Shown: positions 37,783 to 47,844, counted from the first letter of the stretch. The stretch: 64,000 bases of DNA from JAEUPI01 sp963814435 (GCA_963814435.1 CAWFCV010000003.1:62001-126000); one strand, 5' to 3'. Made by a program: numbers and translations. The notes: a model not told the origin generated them from the letters alone.

Positions 37783-39345
37783 ATGAGCGAACCCACCGCC
37801 GATCCCGGGCCTGACCTGAGCCGAGGCATCCCCCTCGACCGCCTCGACGACCCCGGCATGCTGGCCGGGCACGTCGGCGACGACGCGGTGCTGCTGGCCC
37901 GGCGCGGCGGCGAGTTCCATGCCATCGGCGCCACCTGCTCGCACTACCACGCGCCGCTGGCCGCAGGGCTGATGGTCGACGACACCGTGCGCTGCCCGTG
38001 GCACCACGCGTGCTTCAGCCTGCGCACCGGCGAGGCGCTGCATGCGCCGGCGATCAACCCGGTCGGCTGCTGGGCCACCGAGGTGCGCGGCGGCTTGGTC
38101 TTCGTGCTCGGCAAGAAGGGTGAGCCGTCGACCGGGCGCGTGCGCCAGCCGGCAATCGGCCCCGCCTCGGCGCCCCCCCGGCGCATTGTCATCGTCGGCG
38201 GCGGTGCGGCCGGGTTCGCCGCGGCCGAGCGGCTCAGGCGTGAGGGCTATGCTGGGGAGCTCACGATGATCGGCCAGGAGGCGTCGCCGCCGGTCGACCG
38301 TCCGAACCTGTCGAAGGACTACCTCGCCGGCAACGCACCGGAGGATTGGATACCGCTGCAGCCCGAGTGCTTCTACGCCGAGCGCCGCATCGACGCGCGC
38401 TGGGGCACCGCCGTCGCCCGCCTCGACGTCGGCGCGCACGAGGTCGTACTCGACGACGGCAGCAAGCTGGGCTACGACCGCCTGCTCGTCGCCACCGGTT
38501 GCGAGCCGGTGCGACTGCCGTTGCCCGGCATGGAGCTGCCCCACGTGCACACGCTGCGAGCGCTCGCCGACAGCCGCGCGATCATCGAGCAATCGCGATC
38601 GGCTCGCCGTGCGGTGGTGATGGGCGCGAGCTTCATCGGCCTGGAGGTGGCGGCGTCGCTGCGCGCGCGCGGGCTCGAGGTGCACGTGGTCGCGCCCGAC
38701 GAGCGGCCCATGGAACGCGTGCTCGGCCCGGCCATGGGCGAATTCGTGCGCGGCCTGCACGAGGCGCACGGCGTCGTCTTCCATCTGCGCGATTCGGCCA
38801 CGTCCATCGAGCCCCGGCGCGTCACCTTGAAGGGTGGCGACACGATCGACGCCGATCTCGTGGTCGCGGGCGTCGGCGTGCGACCGCGGCTCGCGCTCGC
38901 CGAAGGCGCCGGCCTGGCGCTCGACCGCGGCGTGGTCGTCGACGCGTACCTCGAGACCAGCGCGCAGGGGGTCTACGCTGCCGGCGACATCGCGCGTTGG
39001 CCCGATCCGCACAGCGGCGAGCGGATCCGCGTCGAGCACTGGGTCGTCGCCGAACGGCAGGGCCAGACCGCGGCGCTCAACATGCTCGGCATCCCCACGA
39101 AGTTCGACGCGGTGCCGTTCTTCTGGAGTCAGCACTACGACGTGTCGATCAACTACGTGGGCCATGCCGAAGCATGGGACGCGATCGAGGTCGACGGCGA
39201 CATCGAATCGCGGGACTGCCTGCTGCGCTACTGCAAGGGCGGCCGCGTGCTGGCGGTGGCATCGATCTTCCGCGACCTGGACAGCCTGAAGGCCGAGCTG
39301 GCGATGGAGCGCGGCGAGATCTTCAACGGTCGCTCTGGTGGATAG
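37783..39345 (+). CDS. Rieske (2Fe-2S)-FAD pyridine nucleotide-disulphide oxidoreductase
   Basis: A 520-residue two-domain protein. Residues 1-115 form a Rieske domain with IGATCSHYHAPLAAG (Cys-x-His) and VRCPWHHACFSLRTG (Cys-x2-His). The rest is a reductase with two dinucleotide motifs, RRIVIVGGGAAGFAAAERLR (FAD) and RRAVVMGASFIGLEVAASLR (NAD), the ATG-like LLVATGCEPVR, and YAAGDIARWPDP. It resembles AIFM3/ferredoxin-reductase-type fusions. The start at 37783 has CAGGAGACG upstream. It could supply electrons to the Rieske oxygenase at 30262; they are not adjacent, so this is inference. Confidence 0.87.
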   Translation: MSEPTADPGPDLSRGIPLDRLDDPGMLAGHVGDDAVLLARRGGEFHAIGATCSHYHAPLAAGLMVDDTVRCPWHHACFSLRTGEALHAPAINPVGCWATEVRGGLVFVLGKKGEPSTGRVRQPAIGPASAPPRRIVIVGGGAAGFAAAERLRREGYAGELTMIGQEASPPVDRPNLSKDYLAGNAPEDWIPLQPECFYAERRIDARWGTAVARLDVGAHEVVLDDGSKLGYDRLLVATGCEPVRLPLPGMELPHVHTLRALADSRAIIEQSRSARRAVVMGASFIGLEVAASLRARGLEVHVVAPDERPMERVLGPAMGEFVRGLHEAHGVVFHLRDSATSIEPRRVTLKGGDTIDADLVVAGVGVRPRLALAEGAGLALDRGVVVDAYLETSAQGVYAAGDIARWPDPHSGERIRVEHWVVAERQGQTAALNMLGIPTKFDAVPFFWSQHYDVSINYVGHAEAWDAIEVDGDIESRDCLLRYCKGGRVLAVASIFRDLDSLKAELAMERGEIFNGRSGG

Positions 39346-39675
39346 GGTCATCAGCGCTTCCCCTGGGTGACGGGCGGGTCGGGTGCCGGAACCACCGGCG
39401 CCCCGTGCCCATGGCGAGGGGTGCACCGTAGGTACTCGCCCCGCGGGGGTCTGTGCGTTCTCGCACGTTCGTCTTCGACGCCCGGACGTCTCGGCAGGTA
39501 GGACACGGCCGACAGACCCTCGCGCGCAGGTCCTAACGACATGAGGCTCCGGCCTGCCTAGAGTCAACCAAACGCTTCGACACGCCATCGCCATGCATGG
39601 CGCGGGCCCATACCGTCGCCGGCGGCCACGAACCGCCGGCGCGCCGAACGCTCACCCACAAACCGGTGCCATCGA
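39346..39675. other. Non-coding leader upstream of the Crp/Fnr gene
   Basis: No gene is seen in these 330 bases; the open frames are Arg/Pro-rich and unsupported. The last part holds an inverted repeat GCCGGCGG/CCGCCGGC at about 39618-39640, close to the Crp/Fnr start. Confidence 0.5.
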
Positions 39676-40440
39676 ATGACCCATGCAAGCTCCGATCTCC
39701 GAACGACAAACCAACTGCTGGCCGCGTTGGGACCCGCAGAATTGCAACGGCTCGAAGCCGACCTGGAGTGGGTCGCGCTGCCGCAGGACACGACGCTCTA
39801 CGAGGCCGGCTCCGCGTTGCGTCACGTCTACTTTCCGGCAGGCGCGATCGTCTCGCTGATCTCGTCCATGGAGGACGGTGCGGCCACGGAGGTGGCCGTG
39901 GTCGGTAACGAAGGAGTCGTCGGCGTCTGCGCCTTCATGGGCGGCGGGCCAGCGCTCAGCGACGCGGTGGTGCAACGCGCAGGCCACGGCTGGCGCATGA
40001 GTGCGGGCTCGATTGTGCGTCACACGCAACGCTCGGCGGACGTGCTGCAGCCGCTGCTGCGATACACCCAGGCCCTGTTCACCCATCTGGTACAGACCTC
40101 GGCCTGCAACCAGCACCATGCGCTGGAACAGCAACTGTGCCGCTGGCTACTGCTTCATCTCGATCGGCAAGCCAGCGACGAGTTGGACGTGACGCAGGAG
40201 CGCATTGCCGGGATGCTCGGTGTGCGCCGCGAAGGCGTCACCGGTGCCGCCATCAAGCTACAGAAGGACGGACTGATTCGCTATTGCCGTGGCCGCATCG
40301 CCATTTCGGACCGCAAAGGGCTCGAGGAACGCTGCTGCGAGTGCTATTCCGTCATCAGGCGGGCAGACGACCGGCTGTCGACCGTTCCGCAGCACCTGTC
40401 GCGTTCTTCGCGTACGCCGTTGGGCGAAGCCGTCCAATGA
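39676..40440 (+). CDS. Crp/Fnr-family transcriptional regulator
   Basis: A 254-residue protein with an N-terminal cyclic-nucleotide-type beta-roll (residues 20-130; VYFPAGAIVSLISSMEDGAA, VVGNEGVVGVCAFMGG) and a C-terminal winged helix (TQERIAGMLGVRREGVTGAA, LQKDGLIRYCRGRIAISDRK). There is no cluster of N-terminal cysteines as in FNR, so an oxygen-sensing 4Fe-4S centre is unlikely. The type is common in Burkholderiales near general stress genes, as here, where a receiver protein and a glycine-zipper protein follow on the other strand. Confidence 0.88.
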   Translation: MTHASSDLRTTNQLLAALGPAELQRLEADLEWVALPQDTTLYEAGSALRHVYFPAGAIVSLISSMEDGAATEVAVVGNEGVVGVCAFMGGGPALSDAVVQRAGHGWRMSAGSIVRHTQRSADVLQPLLRYTQALFTHLVQTSACNQHHALEQQLCRWLLLHLDRQASDELDVTQERIAGMLGVRREGVTGAAIKLQKDGLIRYCRGRIAISDRKGLEERCCECYSVIRRADDRLSTVPQHLSRSSRTPLGEAVQ

Positions 40441-40563
40441 AGACACCCGGCTCCGATCGGCTGGCCTTGCGCGATCACGCGCAGCAAGTTCTCTAGGGCC
40501 GTCTCGCTCGGCATCTCGTGCAGGGCGATTTGCGCCACGGCCACGCGCTTCAATGCGCTCGCT

Positions 40564-40962
40564 CTAAGGTGTTGTATTCGAATGCAATGGCCGACGTCGC
40601 ATCACGGCCTCGATGCGGGCCAGAAGCATCTTCATCGAGAAAGGCATGATGAGGTAGTCGTCGGCGCCGCTGTCGAGCGCCGCAACCGCGTCCGGGGCCT
40701 GCGGTACTCGCGAGCCGATGACGATGATGGCGGCCTTCGCCGTGCGCCGTTCGCTGCGTAGTTCCCGGGCGCAGGCCAGCGCGGATTGGCCCTTCACGAT
40801 GCGGTCGAGCAGCACGACATCGGGAGCGAGCTCGCTTGCCAGCGCACTCGCCTTCGCAACGTCGCAGGCGCAGGAAACCCGATACCCCATGGCATCGAAG
40901 TTCGCGGCCAGCAGAACGCGTGTCGTTGCGTCGTCCTTCACGATCAAGATCGAACGATCCAT
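40564..40962 (-). CDS. Single-domain response regulator lacking the conserved lysine
   Basis: A 132-residue stand-alone receiver domain. The acidic pair is in SILIVKDDATTR, the phospho-acceptor Asp in APDVVLLDRIVKGQ and the Ser/Thr switch in IVIGSRV. The position that is normally Lys-Pro-Phe reads DDYLIMPFSMKMLL, so the conserved Lys is Met. Start at 40962 is preceded by AAGGTGA. There is no output domain, so it would act by protein contact. A broken histidine kinase lies 1.2 kb upstream on the same strand. Confidence 0.78.
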   Translation of the reverse strand: MDRSILIVKDDATTRVLLAANFDAMGYRVSCACDVAKASALASELAPDVVLLDRIVKGQSALACARELRSERRTAKAAIIVIGSRVPQAPDAVAALDSGADDYLIMPFSMKMLLARIEAVMRRRPLHSNTTP

Positions 40963-41162
40963 GGAAGTCACCTTGGGATTCATGCGCACGTTCATGACGA
41001 CTCGGTCGACCTCGGCCGTGTCCTTGCCGCAGGCCCGTTCGCCGAGGAGGGGGCGGGGCCGCCGGCCCGATCGCTCAACGCCCGGCAGCGCAGGCGTTGA
41101 CTTGGCCTGCGGGTATCGGTCAGCGGCGCGCGGCGCGTACGACCGATCCCGCGTCGAGACCT

Positions 41163-41697
41163 CTACTTGCCGTCGCGGTCCGAATCGCCTGGCAGTGCGC
41201 GCTCGGTCGAATCGCTCAAGCGCTTCCATGCATCGCGGGCGGCGTGCTTGGCCCGCTCCCAGTCGAGGCTCGACGTGCCGCGCACGGTCTCCCAGTCGCG
41301 CGACAAGTCGCCTTCGGCTGCGTCGAAGCTGCGCTCGGGATAGCGGTCGAACGCGTCGATGCCGTAGCGATAGGCCGGTTCGTACTCGTCGAAACTCGAG
41401 CCGCTGCGCGCATACGGGCGGGTCTTGAAGGTCTCGCGCCAATGATCGACTTCGACCGTCGGGTCGATGGCCTCGGCCACGCCCTTGCCGGCGTATCCGC
41501 CGACGATGGCCCCGACCGTGGCGCCGACCACAGTGCCGACCGGGCCGGCGACGGTGCCTGCCGCGGCGCCAGCCGCGGCACCGCCGACTGCGGCGCCGAC
41601 TAGCGGCGCCGACCGGGTGCGCGCCGGGTACGCCGGTGAGCGGGTCGCGGTTGGCGTCGGTTGTGCGAGGCTTGCGCGTTTTGGTCTCGTGAGTCAT
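41163..41697 (-). CDS. Glycine-zipper general stress protein, one frameshift
   Basis: The protein starts MTHETKTRKPRTTDANRDPL and, after one surplus base near 41605, continues with a glycine/alanine zipper (VGAAVGGAAAGAAAGTVAGP, VVGATVGAIVGGYAGKGVAE). A hydrophilic tail follows (DHWRETFKTRPYARSG, YEPAYRYGIDAFDRYPERSF). This is the layout of a widespread proteobacterial stress protein of unknown mechanism, probably membrane-associated through the zipper. AAGGACATCACC precedes the ATG. The length, one over a multiple of three, supports a sequence error. Confidence 0.72.
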
Positions 41698-41762
41698 GGT
41701 GATGTCCTTGGGTTGAAGTGAGCTGCAAGGGCAGGCGCGTCGGTGCACGCTGCCGCGGCGAA

Positions 41763-41825
41763 TCAGAGGATGCTGGCGAGCCAACCGATCAGGCCGCCGA
41801 CAATGGGCCGAACGATGAGGTTCAA
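41763..41825 (-). pseudogene. Remnant of a GlsB/YeaQ/YmgE-type small membrane protein
   Basis: On the minus strand a TTG-started frame reads NLIVRPIVGGLIGWLASIL and then stops. Full proteins of this family begin almost identically (about 80 residues, with a glycine-rich first helix) and continue into two further helices. A GGAG lies five bases upstream. The first helix alone remains, so it is probably a truncated relic or a stop-mutated gene. It sits next to another stress gene, as its intact relatives often do. Confidence 0.45.
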
Positions 41826-42124
41826 TGGAACTCCAGGGAAGTGGTTGAGGGGCAGCGAAGCTTAGGTGGCTCGCCGAGCGGGCGCCATTCGCGATCGGCG
41901 CATCGCCTTGCACGACAGGGCCGGCATTCGCTGTCAGAACCTGCCTACAGGCAAACGTCGCGCGCGACGGCAGCCGGCAGGCCGCGCGCAGGCCCGACTT
42001 GCGCCATGCCCACACACCGTCGAAAGACGCTCTGGATCGTTACAGCCACTGCGGCGACAGCGCGCACAGCTCGATCACCTTCGAGACCTACATCGTCAAG
42101 GCGACGATAGCGTGCGCGAGCGGT
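41826..42124. other. Non-coding stretch upstream of the kinase remnant's end
   Basis: About 300 bases in which I see no gene on either strand. Short open frames are Arg/Thr-rich and lack ribosome-binding sites. Confidence 0.45.
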
Positions 42125-43014
42125 TCAGCCTGCGGGTGCCTGCCCAGGCAGTGTGAATCGGAACGTCGAACCCAGGCCCGCTTCGCTTTGCACGGTGACG
42201 CTGCCGCCGTGCGCTTCGACGAAGGTTTCACGATAGCCAGGCCCAGGCCGGTACTGGCGTCGTCCTCAGCGCCAGATTCGCCCTTGTCGAAGATCCTGCC
42301 TGATCTCGGCGTCGATGCCCGGGCCGTTGTCGCTGACCCAGCATTCGACCGTTCCCTGGCTCTCGTCGGCCCGCGCGTCGACAGTGACCTCGCCGCCCGG
42401 CGTGAACTTGATGGCATTGCCGATCAGGTTCTGGAAGGCCCGTCGCATGAGTCCAGCGTCGGCGAACAGGACCATGTCGTCAGGCACGCGGTTGACCAAC
42501 TGCGTGTGTGCCGTGGTCGCCACCTCGTGCAGATCGTCGAGTAGCGCCTCCACCATCGGCCACGCGTCGAACCAGCGCCGCTCGAGCTTGAGGCCACTGT
42601 CAGTCTGCAGATTCGTGTTCTCTTCGAGCACTTGCGTACCAGACCCTCGAGCTGCTGCACATTGCGGCGCAGCGACTTCAACAATCGTTGGGCGTCGTCG
42701 CCAGCGGCCAGCTTGGGCAGGGTCTTCTCGAGCACCCGGCCCGTCAACGAGATCGCGAACAGCGGCGTGCGCAGATCGTGCACGACGAAGGCCAGATACT
42801 CTTCGCGGCGTTGCTGCACCTCGAGCGCGCGCTGGGTGGCATAGGTCTGCAATGCCTGTCCGATGGCGTGGTCGAAGACGCGGTTGATGACATGGAAGGG
42901 TCTACCTTGCAGGTTCACGCCATGCTCGGTGGCCAGGTCATGGGTGCAACCACGCAGGATGTTGTATTCGCCGTGCAGACCACAGTGTGGCAGATGCTGC
43001 GTGCGACCATGCAA
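42125..43014 (-). pseudogene. Sensor histidine kinase, multiply frameshifted and N-terminally truncated
   Basis: The dimerisation/phospho-acceptor part reads REEYLAFVVHDLRTPLFAIS with the His intact. The ATPase part follows in other frames: N-box LMRRAFQNLIGNAIKFTPGG, G1 CWVSDNGPGID, G2 STGLGLAIVK, and a C-terminal GGSVTVQSEAGLGSTFRFTL before a stop at 42125. At least three frame changes occur (near 42630, 42300 and 42230), not all of the same sense. Upstream of residue 1 the sequence turns into an unrelated remnant, so the sensor domain is missing. Possibly once partnered the receiver at 40564. Confidence 0.65.
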
Positions 43015-43138
43015 GGCCGAACGCGGCCTTGATCGCGTCGCTGTCGAACCAGCCGTCGAGCACGGCCCGGGGCCGACCTTCAGCCCCGCGCCAGGCAGAA
43101 GGCGCGGACCAGGCCGTTGTGGCCGGCGCCGGCTGCAT
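43013..43138 (-). pseudogene. Fragments of a phytoene-desaturase-like FAD oxidoreductase
   Basis: One frame reads AGAGHNGLVRAFCLARG, the FAD-binding start of phytoene-desaturase-like proteins; another, directly after it, reads LDGWFDSDAIKAAFG, a segment that lies far downstream in intact relatives. The two pieces are thus joined by an internal deletion and followed at once by the kinase remnant. A frame beginning at 43138 overlaps the ABC permease stop as ATGA, but no functional product is likely. Confidence 0.4.
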
Positions 43139-43897
43139 CAGGCCTTGAGCCGGTAGCCGGTCCTGAAGATCCAGGCCACGATCGCCAGCGAGGCCGCCAG
43201 GAACGCGAGCGTCATGCCCAGGCTGAGGCCGAGGCCGACGTCGGCCATGCCGTAGAAGCTCCAGCGAAAGCCGCTGATCAGGTAGACGACCGGGTTGAAC
43301 AGCGCCACCTTCTGCCAGAACGGCGGCAGCATGTCGATCGAGTAGAAGCTGCCGCCGAGGAAGGTCAGCGGCGTGACGATCAGCAGCGGCACCACCTGCA
43401 GCTTCTCGAAGCCGTCGGCCCAGATGCCGATGATGAAGCCGAGCAGGCTGAAGGTCACCGCCGTGAGCACCAGGAACAGCAGCATCCACAACGGGTGCTC
43501 GACCTGCAGCGGCACGAACAGGCCGGCGGTGGCCAGGATGATGAGGCCCGAGCATGATCGACTTGGTCGCCGCCGCGCCGACGTAGCTCAGCACGATCTC
43601 GAAGGTACGACACCGGCGCCGACAGCAGCTCGTAGATCGTGCCGGTGAACTTGGGGAAGTAGATGCCGAACGACGCGTTGGAGATGCTCTGCGTCAGCAG
43701 CGACAGCATGATCAGCCCGGGCACGATGAAGGCGCCGTAGCTGACGCCGTCGACCTCCGGGATGCGCGAGCCGATCGCCGCGCCGAAGACGACGAAGTAC
43801 AGCGAGGTCGAGATCACCGGCGAGATGATGCTCTGCATCAGCGTGCGCCAGGTGCGCGCCATCTCGAAGCGGTAGATCGCGCGGATGGCGTGCAGGT

Positions 43898-43901
<4 letters not shown>
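43138..43901 (-). CDS. ABC-2 type transporter permease, two frameshifts
   Basis: An ABC-2 permease with six hydrophobic segments. It begins MNLHAIRAIYRFEMARTWRT, then SPVISTSLYFVVFGAAIGSR and SYGAFIVPGLIMLSLLTQSI. After shifts near 43600 and 43540 it continues EHPLWMLLFLVLTAVTFSLL and GGSFYSIDMLPPFWQKVALF. Both shifts are one surplus base. The start overlaps the ATPase stop as ATGA. With that ATPase it forms a DrrAB/NodIJ-like exporter of unknown substrate. Confidence 0.82.
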
Positions 43902-44845
<944 letters not shown>

Positions 44846-44913
44846 GGCCGCGAGGATAGCCGGCCGGCAATGGCCGCGGTTTGGTACGCCATTCGGGCCA
44901 GGCCGATGTCTGC

Positions 44914-46141
44914 CTAGGCACGCGCGACGAAGCGCAGCCGGGTGATCTCGGATGGCGCGCCCAGGCGAAGCGGCGGCCCCCAATACCCGGTGCCGCGGCT
45001 GGTGTAGACCCACAGCGAGCGCAGCCGGTGCAGGCCGGCGGTGAACGGTTGCTGCAGCCGCACGAAAAGATTGAAGGGCCAGTACTGGCCGCCATGGGTG
45101 TGGCCCGACAACTGCACATCGAACCCGGCGTCGGCGGCGGCCGATGCGCTGCGCGGCTGATGGGCCAGCAACACGCGCAGACCGGCGTCGACCGGGCGCG
45201 CCCGCCAGCGCACGTTGCGGGTCGCTGCGGTGGCCGGGCACAAAATGGTGCGCGCTGAAGTCGGCCACGCCGGCCATCACCAGCGACGCGCCGTCGTGAT
45301 TCAACACGACATGTTCATTGGTCAGCACGCGCAGACCGAGGCGTCGACAGCAGGGCGATCCATTCGTGGGCGCCGCTGTAGTACTCGTGGTTGCCGGTGA
45401 CGAAGTAGGTGCCATGGCGCGAGCGCAAGCCCCGCCAGCGGCGCGACGTCGTGCGTCAGGTCGTCGACCCGGCCGTCGACCAGGTCCCCGGTGACGGCCA
45501 CGGCGTCGGCGTTCAGCCGGTTGACAGCCTCGACGATCGCCTCGACGTAGCGCCGCCTTGACGGTGGGGCCGACATGGAGGTCGGTGATCTGCGCGATCG
45601 TGAAGCCTTGCAGCGCCGCGGGCAACCCGGCGATGGGAACGTCGACATGGCGCACCCGCGCCGTGCGCCGCGCGCCGAACAGGCCGCCAGACCGTGGCCA
45701 GCAGCGCCAATACCGGCACGGCCAGCGCGGTCGGCGCGGCCAGCGATGGCAGCGGCAACGGCCAGGGAGCAGCAGCAACAGGTCGCGCAGCAGCGTCAAA
45801 ACCAGCAGCATCGAAAACAGGCCGAGGGTCAGCATGCCGGCCCAGGTCCACCGGTCGGCGGCCAGCCGATCGCGCGCGCGGCGCCCCAGAAAGGCTGCCG
45901 GGATCAGCGCCAACGACAGGATCAGCAGCACGGCGAACGCGACCGACGCTACCGACCCGGGCAGCTGCGGCGCAAGGCGCCAGCCGATGTACAGATGCAG
46001 CAGCGCCAACAGCCAGATTGCGGACACCTGCGCTACATGGCGGCGCGCGGCGGTATTCAAGCGCGGCGACTGGCGCGCGTCAGTGGCCTCAACAGAACCT
46101 GCAGCGAAGACGATCGAAGAAGAGAGGGCTTTGGCGGCCAA
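44914..46141 (-). CDS. Membrane-anchored metallophosphoesterase (YkuE-like), frameshifted
   Basis: Three or four N-terminal membrane segments (IWLLALLHLYIGWRLAP, VASVAFAVLLILSLALIPAA, MLTLGLFSMLLVLTLLRDLL) precede a calcineurin-like phosphoesterase domain. Its metal motifs are ITDLHVGPTVKAAL, VAVTGDLVDGR and FDVQLSGHTHGGQYWPFNLF, with LGLRVLTNEHVVLNHDGASL between them. The frame changes near 45780, 45560, 45420-45340 and 45240; 1228 bases is one over a multiple of three. The exact start is uncertain; 46141 is the first ATG of the open frame. Confidence 0.75.
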
Positions 46142-46548
46142 GGCTGCGGGCCGTTGGCGCGTCAGCCCGAGGGGTTAGCGATCTCTTATCCCTCAACCAG
46201 ATTCTTGTACGAGATACTGGCGGACGTTTGCGAGCAGAGGCCGCCAGGGCCCACCTTCACGATAGTGTTTGAGCCTTCTATGTCTGCACATGTGCAGGAG
46301 GACTGAGTTGTATTTCGAGCACGACGCGTTGCCCTAAGTCACTCGAGTCTAGCGGGAGCTGCTTCGCGAGCTTGCTCGCGCCCTAGCCAAACAGCGGAGC
46401 GTGCTCTCAGCCTTGTTGGCGTGTCGGAGGCAACGCACGCGCGACAAGCCTAGAACCCGGTGCGTGTTCCTCCAGTGCGGCACGTGCCCGTTCCGCGTAC
46501 CTCGTATTCGTCCGAAGTCCATGTCCGGAGAGGCCGGTCAGTGTCGTC
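46142..46548. other. AT-richer non-coding gap at the edge of a probable insert
   Basis: These 407 bases contain no supported gene and are visibly less GC-rich than the neighbours, as is the gene that follows. They include a short palindrome at 46365-46380. No integrase and no repeat of the tRNA-Thr 3' end was seen. Confidence 0.45.
46365..46380. repeat. REP-like palindrome CGCGAGCTTGCTCGCG
   Basis: A perfect palindrome with 7-bp arms and TT at the centre, preceded by GGGAGCTGCTT. The sequence resembles REP elements known from Pseudomonas (a GCGAGC/GCTCGC core with flanking GGAGC). Only one copy was seen here. Confidence 0.4.
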
Positions 46549-47586
46549 TCAACGACGAGATAGCCACCGCCGAAGCCGTCTTGGAGCCTGTCTACGTAGC
46601 CCGCTAAGGGCAGTGGCCACGAACCCTTCCCCCCGGAACTGGACGGGGTGCTGTTCCGGCGGCCAAAACACAGGCTCATGTGCAGGGGCCAACTCCATCT
46701 CAACCGCGCTCGGAACTCCCTTCTCGATGCTGCCCTCGATAAACCGGCAGCCAACAAGTCGCCAGCCTTCCGCCAGGATCTTGGGGATAGGGTCGTCTGG
46801 ACGGGACCCGTAGACCTTTGCCAAGCTCTTGTCTTCTATGAGGGTTTCGAGGAGCAGTGGGCCGGGTATCGTAATCTTCATATTTCCCTCGCGGAGCGGC
46901 AATTGGGCGCTGACCACTCCGCTTGCTTGCTTGATTCTGCTTTCCGGTATCCGCTCTTGGTCCTCTAAGGCGCGGGCAAAGAACCGCCAACGATTGAAGT
47001 CCAACCGCAACAGATGGTCCCATTCCTCTTCGGTGAGCGGGACGCGGGCGCGTTCATTGATGCATGCCCCAGCATCTGCACGCTGTCGATACATGTGAAC
47101 AATAAGGGCGCCGGAAAGGGCGCCGGTGCGTCGCAGTGCCGCGAATGCTGCTGACGTGGCACTCACGGTTGTCCTAGCAACCAGCGGGCTTAGCGCCGGG
47201 CTCCTGCCGCCTCCAATGCAAACAATGCGTGGTCCGAGGACGTTGTGCTGCTCCCGCTTCTTCCGAACCTTTCGGTAAACCGCGTGGTGCTTCAGCGCGG
47301 CGGTGATGCCTTGCTGCGTGGTCTGTCTAGGTTTGTCTTGAAGGAAGGTCGCTTCGAGCCATAGCCACCTTCCAGACGGAAGGCGCAGTCGGATGTCGGG
47401 GCCTCCTTCGGGGGACTCATACTGCACCGGGCCAAGGCGGGACGCGGCATCGACCACTAGCAACTCCCAAACGGCGCCGACGCGCTGTTCGGCACTTTGC
47501 AGGCGACCTCTGAGACTCGGTAGGCGCCGTCCGGCAATGTCCTCGCAACGGAGCAGCAGCTCTGCTGCTTGTTCTTCAGAAATCAC
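46549..47586 (-). CDS. Unknown protein with possible N-terminal PD-(D/E)XK nuclease fold
   Basis: A 345-residue protein I do not recognise. In its first 90 residues it has helix Glu AVWELLVVDAASRLG, then GGPDIRLRLPSGRWLWLEAT, an E...PD...ExT pattern close to the E-PD-ExK core of PD-(D/E)XK nucleases, with Thr at the usual Lys. The rest is mixed, with VPLTEEEWDHLLRLDFNRWR and a basic Arg-rich C-terminus. Codon use is AT-richer than neighbours, pointing to transfer. The start is GTG at 47586 with no clear ribosome-binding site. The gene stands alone between the metallophosphoesterase and tRNA-Thr, a place where defence or mobile cargo genes are often found. Confidence 0.6.
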   Translation of the reverse strand: MISEEQAAELLLRCEDIAGRRLPSLRGRLQSAEQRVGAVWELLVVDAASRLGPVQYESPEGGPDIRLRLPSGRWLWLEATFLQDKPRQTTQQGITAALKHHAVYRKVRKKREQHNVLGPRIVCIGGGRSPALSPLVARTTVSATSAAFAALRRTGALSGALIVHMYRQRADAGACINERARVPLTEEEWDHLLRLDFNRWRFFARALEDQERIPESRIKQASGVVSAQLPLREGNMKITIPGPLLLETLIEDKSLAKVYGSRPDDPIPKILAEGWRLVGCRFIEGSIEKGVPSAVEMELAPAHEPVFWPPEQHPVQFRGEGFVATALSGLRRQAPRRLRRWLSRR

Positions 47587-47768
47587 CTCGACACCCGTGG
47601 GTCCGCTCAGAATAAGAGAGGGGCTTGCCCAAACCGAGTTGAGGCGCCCGGGTTCGTCACCACCCTTCGCTGTGCCGGCCGCTACATGGTGGCTACATCG
47701 CCCAGTAGTGCAATCGCCGAAGGACAGGAAGGTTAGTGGAAACTATCCAGTTGACCCTCATAAACAAT

Positions 47769-47844
47769 TGGTGCCGGTGAGAAGAGTCGAACTCCCGACC
47801 TTCGCATTACGAATGCGCTGCTCTACCAACTGAGCTACACCGGC
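47769..47844 (-). tRNA. tRNA-Thr (anticodon CGU)
   Basis: On the minus strand it reads GCCGGTG...CACCGGCA-CCA with D-arm GTAGCTCAGTTGGTAGAGC, anticodon arm GCATT-CGT-AATGC and T-arm GGGAGTTCGACTCTT. All stems pair. CCA is encoded. It reads toward the AT-richer insert at 46.2-47.6 kb. Confidence 0.95.

Noticed and set aside
35680..39594. Minus-strand open frame of 1304 codons over the SDR, lactonase and reductase genes
   Set aside because: It spans several real genes of the other strand, with low-complexity composition and no recognisable domains.
40344..40553. Minus-strand 69-codon ORF between the Crp/Fnr and receiver genes (MKRVAVAQIALHEMPSETAL)
   Set aside because: Its first half looks protein-like, but it overlaps the Crp/Fnr coding sequence, lacks a ribosome-binding site, and no family could be named.
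46407..46757. Minus-strand ORF overlapping the end of the unknown 345-residue gene
   Set aside because: It shares most of its DNA with the better-supported gene in another frame and shows no own motif.
46142..47844. Integrative element with att sites at tRNA-Thr
   Set aside because: No integrase and no duplicate of the tRNA 3' end was found at the other side; only composition and position suggest transfer.
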